From positions 1-6,688 of the forward strand of contig JBHELF010000099.1 in assembly GCA_046263155.1 (NCBI GenBank): a DNA stretch of 6,688 nucleotides, written 5' to 3'. A program made the translations under genes and the position numbers. The DNA is from DATADF01 sp046263155 (GTDB taxonomy: Bacteria > Actinomycetota > CADDZG01 > WHSQ01). The notes below the pieces were generated by a model. That model did not search any database and was not told the origin of the DNA. It saw only the letters and a list, made by a program, of their open reading frames with translations. Shown here piece by piece: positions 6,204 to 6,688 of this stretch. How positions within the stretch are numbered: the first letter of the stretch is position 1; the number at the start of each line of letters is the position of its first letter.

Positions 6204-6688
6204 ATGGCACAGCTTGTGGACCAAACGTTGGAGGAGAAGGCCGGCGCCTTCGTTGAGCGCGCCTTTGGCGGACTCATGGGTGCGCTGGATCTGTACCTCA
6301 TCGATCTGGGGGTGCGGCTGGGGTTGTATGCCGAGCTCCGCGAGGGGCCGGCGACGTCGGCCGAGCTCGCAGGCCGGGCCGGATGTGACGAGCGCTACAT
6401 ACGGGAGTGGCTGGAGCAGCAGGCGATCGCGGGCGTGCTCGATGTGGATGACCCCAGCGGTGCTCCGATAGAGCGCCGCTACTCCATCCCGGAGGCGCAC
6501 CTCGAGTCGTTGCTCAATCCCGACAGCCCTCTGTATGTCGGCGTGCTGGCGAACTGCGCCACCATCGTGGCCCGTCCGGTCGAATGGATGGTGGAGGCCT
6601 TCCGCACCGGCGACGGCGTGCCCTACGAGCGTTACGGGCAAGAGGGCGTCGAGCTGCAGGCCGGGCTGAGCCGTCCTATGTACTCGAA
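6204..6688 (+). CDS. Rv2258c-like class I SAM-dependent methyltransferase, N-terminal fragment
   Basis: This is the first 161 codons of a gene that runs off the right edge. The N-terminal winged-helix dimerisation region of the Rv2258c-type methyltransferases is recognisable. A long helix leads to YLIDLGVRLGLYAELREGPATSAELAGRAG (31-60), then the family signature ERYIREWLEQQAIAGVLDV (63-81), then RRYSIPEAHLESLLNPDSPLY (91-111). GVPYERYG and the M-RPMY-like motif LSRPMY (155-160) come just before the expected SAM-binding Rossmann core, which is outside the window, so no SAM motif can be checked here. The family methylates small molecules in the cytoplasm, mostly of unknown identity. GGAAAGGAG (6190-6198) is 5 nt before the ATG and fixes the start. 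Upstream lie the strong terminator and a copy of the bipartite element also found before the barrel gene. Confidence 0.9.
   Translation, partial: MAQLVDQTLEEKAGAFVERAFGGLMGALDLYLIDLGVRLGLYAELREGPATSAELAGRAGCDERYIREWLEQQAIAGVLDVDDPSGAPIERRYSIPEAHLESLLNPDSPLYVGVLANCATIVARPVEWMVEAFRTGDGVPYERYGQEGVELQAGLSRPMYS

Noticed and set aside
6051..6641. 196-codon minus-strand open frame opposite the methyltransferase
   Set aside because: It runs through the terminator hairpin and shared element and is antisense to a clear methyltransferase, with no protein-family features of its own.

Overview
The window is GC-rich bacterial DNA with six recognisable genes in two divergent blocks. Three genes run on the minus strand (positions 2284 down to 1) and three on the plus strand (2401 to 6688). 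The genes at both window edges are cut off. The gene content points to a soil-type GC-rich lineage: a class III cyclase beginning PTGxVTFFFTDIEGST, a large ATPase/TPR regulator with the RARLAEL...TGTFCSY tail, and an Rv2258c-like methyltransferase. These families are common in Actinomycetota, but Myxococcota, Binatota-like or Chloroflexota genomes cannot be excluded. Most starts carry strong AAGGAG-type ribosome binding sites.

Minus-strand block. An exported protein of unknown function (2284-1532) is followed after 80 bp by an exported six-bladed PD40/TolB-like propeller (1451-393). After 86 bp comes the start of an adenylate/guanylate cyclase domain protein (306 to the window edge). The first two are probably one transcript of envelope or periplasmic proteins.

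Plus-strand block. A roughly 1,100-residue AAA-type ATPase with TPR-like repeats (about 2401-5700) looks like a large signal-integrating regulator without a LuxR tail. It is followed by a small dimeric alpha/beta-barrel protein of the antibiotic-biosynthesis-monooxygenase type (5773-6063), a strong intrinsic terminator (6077-6115), and the N-terminal 161 codons of an Rv2258c-like SAM-dependent methyltransferase (6204 to the window edge).

The most notable observation is a bipartite element, CTsGCA-N2-GCCAG-N5-TTCTGGCGCC. It occurs three times, always in the orientation of the downstream gene, with its left edge 63-67 nt before the ATG: at 2351-2322 (minus, exported protein), 5708-5737 (barrel protein) and 6141-6170 (methyltransferase). 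Twenty positions are invariant in all three copies, while the N2 and N5 spacers vary. This is the pattern expected of a protein-binding operator or promoter shared by a small regulon. The regulator is not proven. The ATPase between the sites is one candidate, but nothing in the sequence shows that it binds this DNA.
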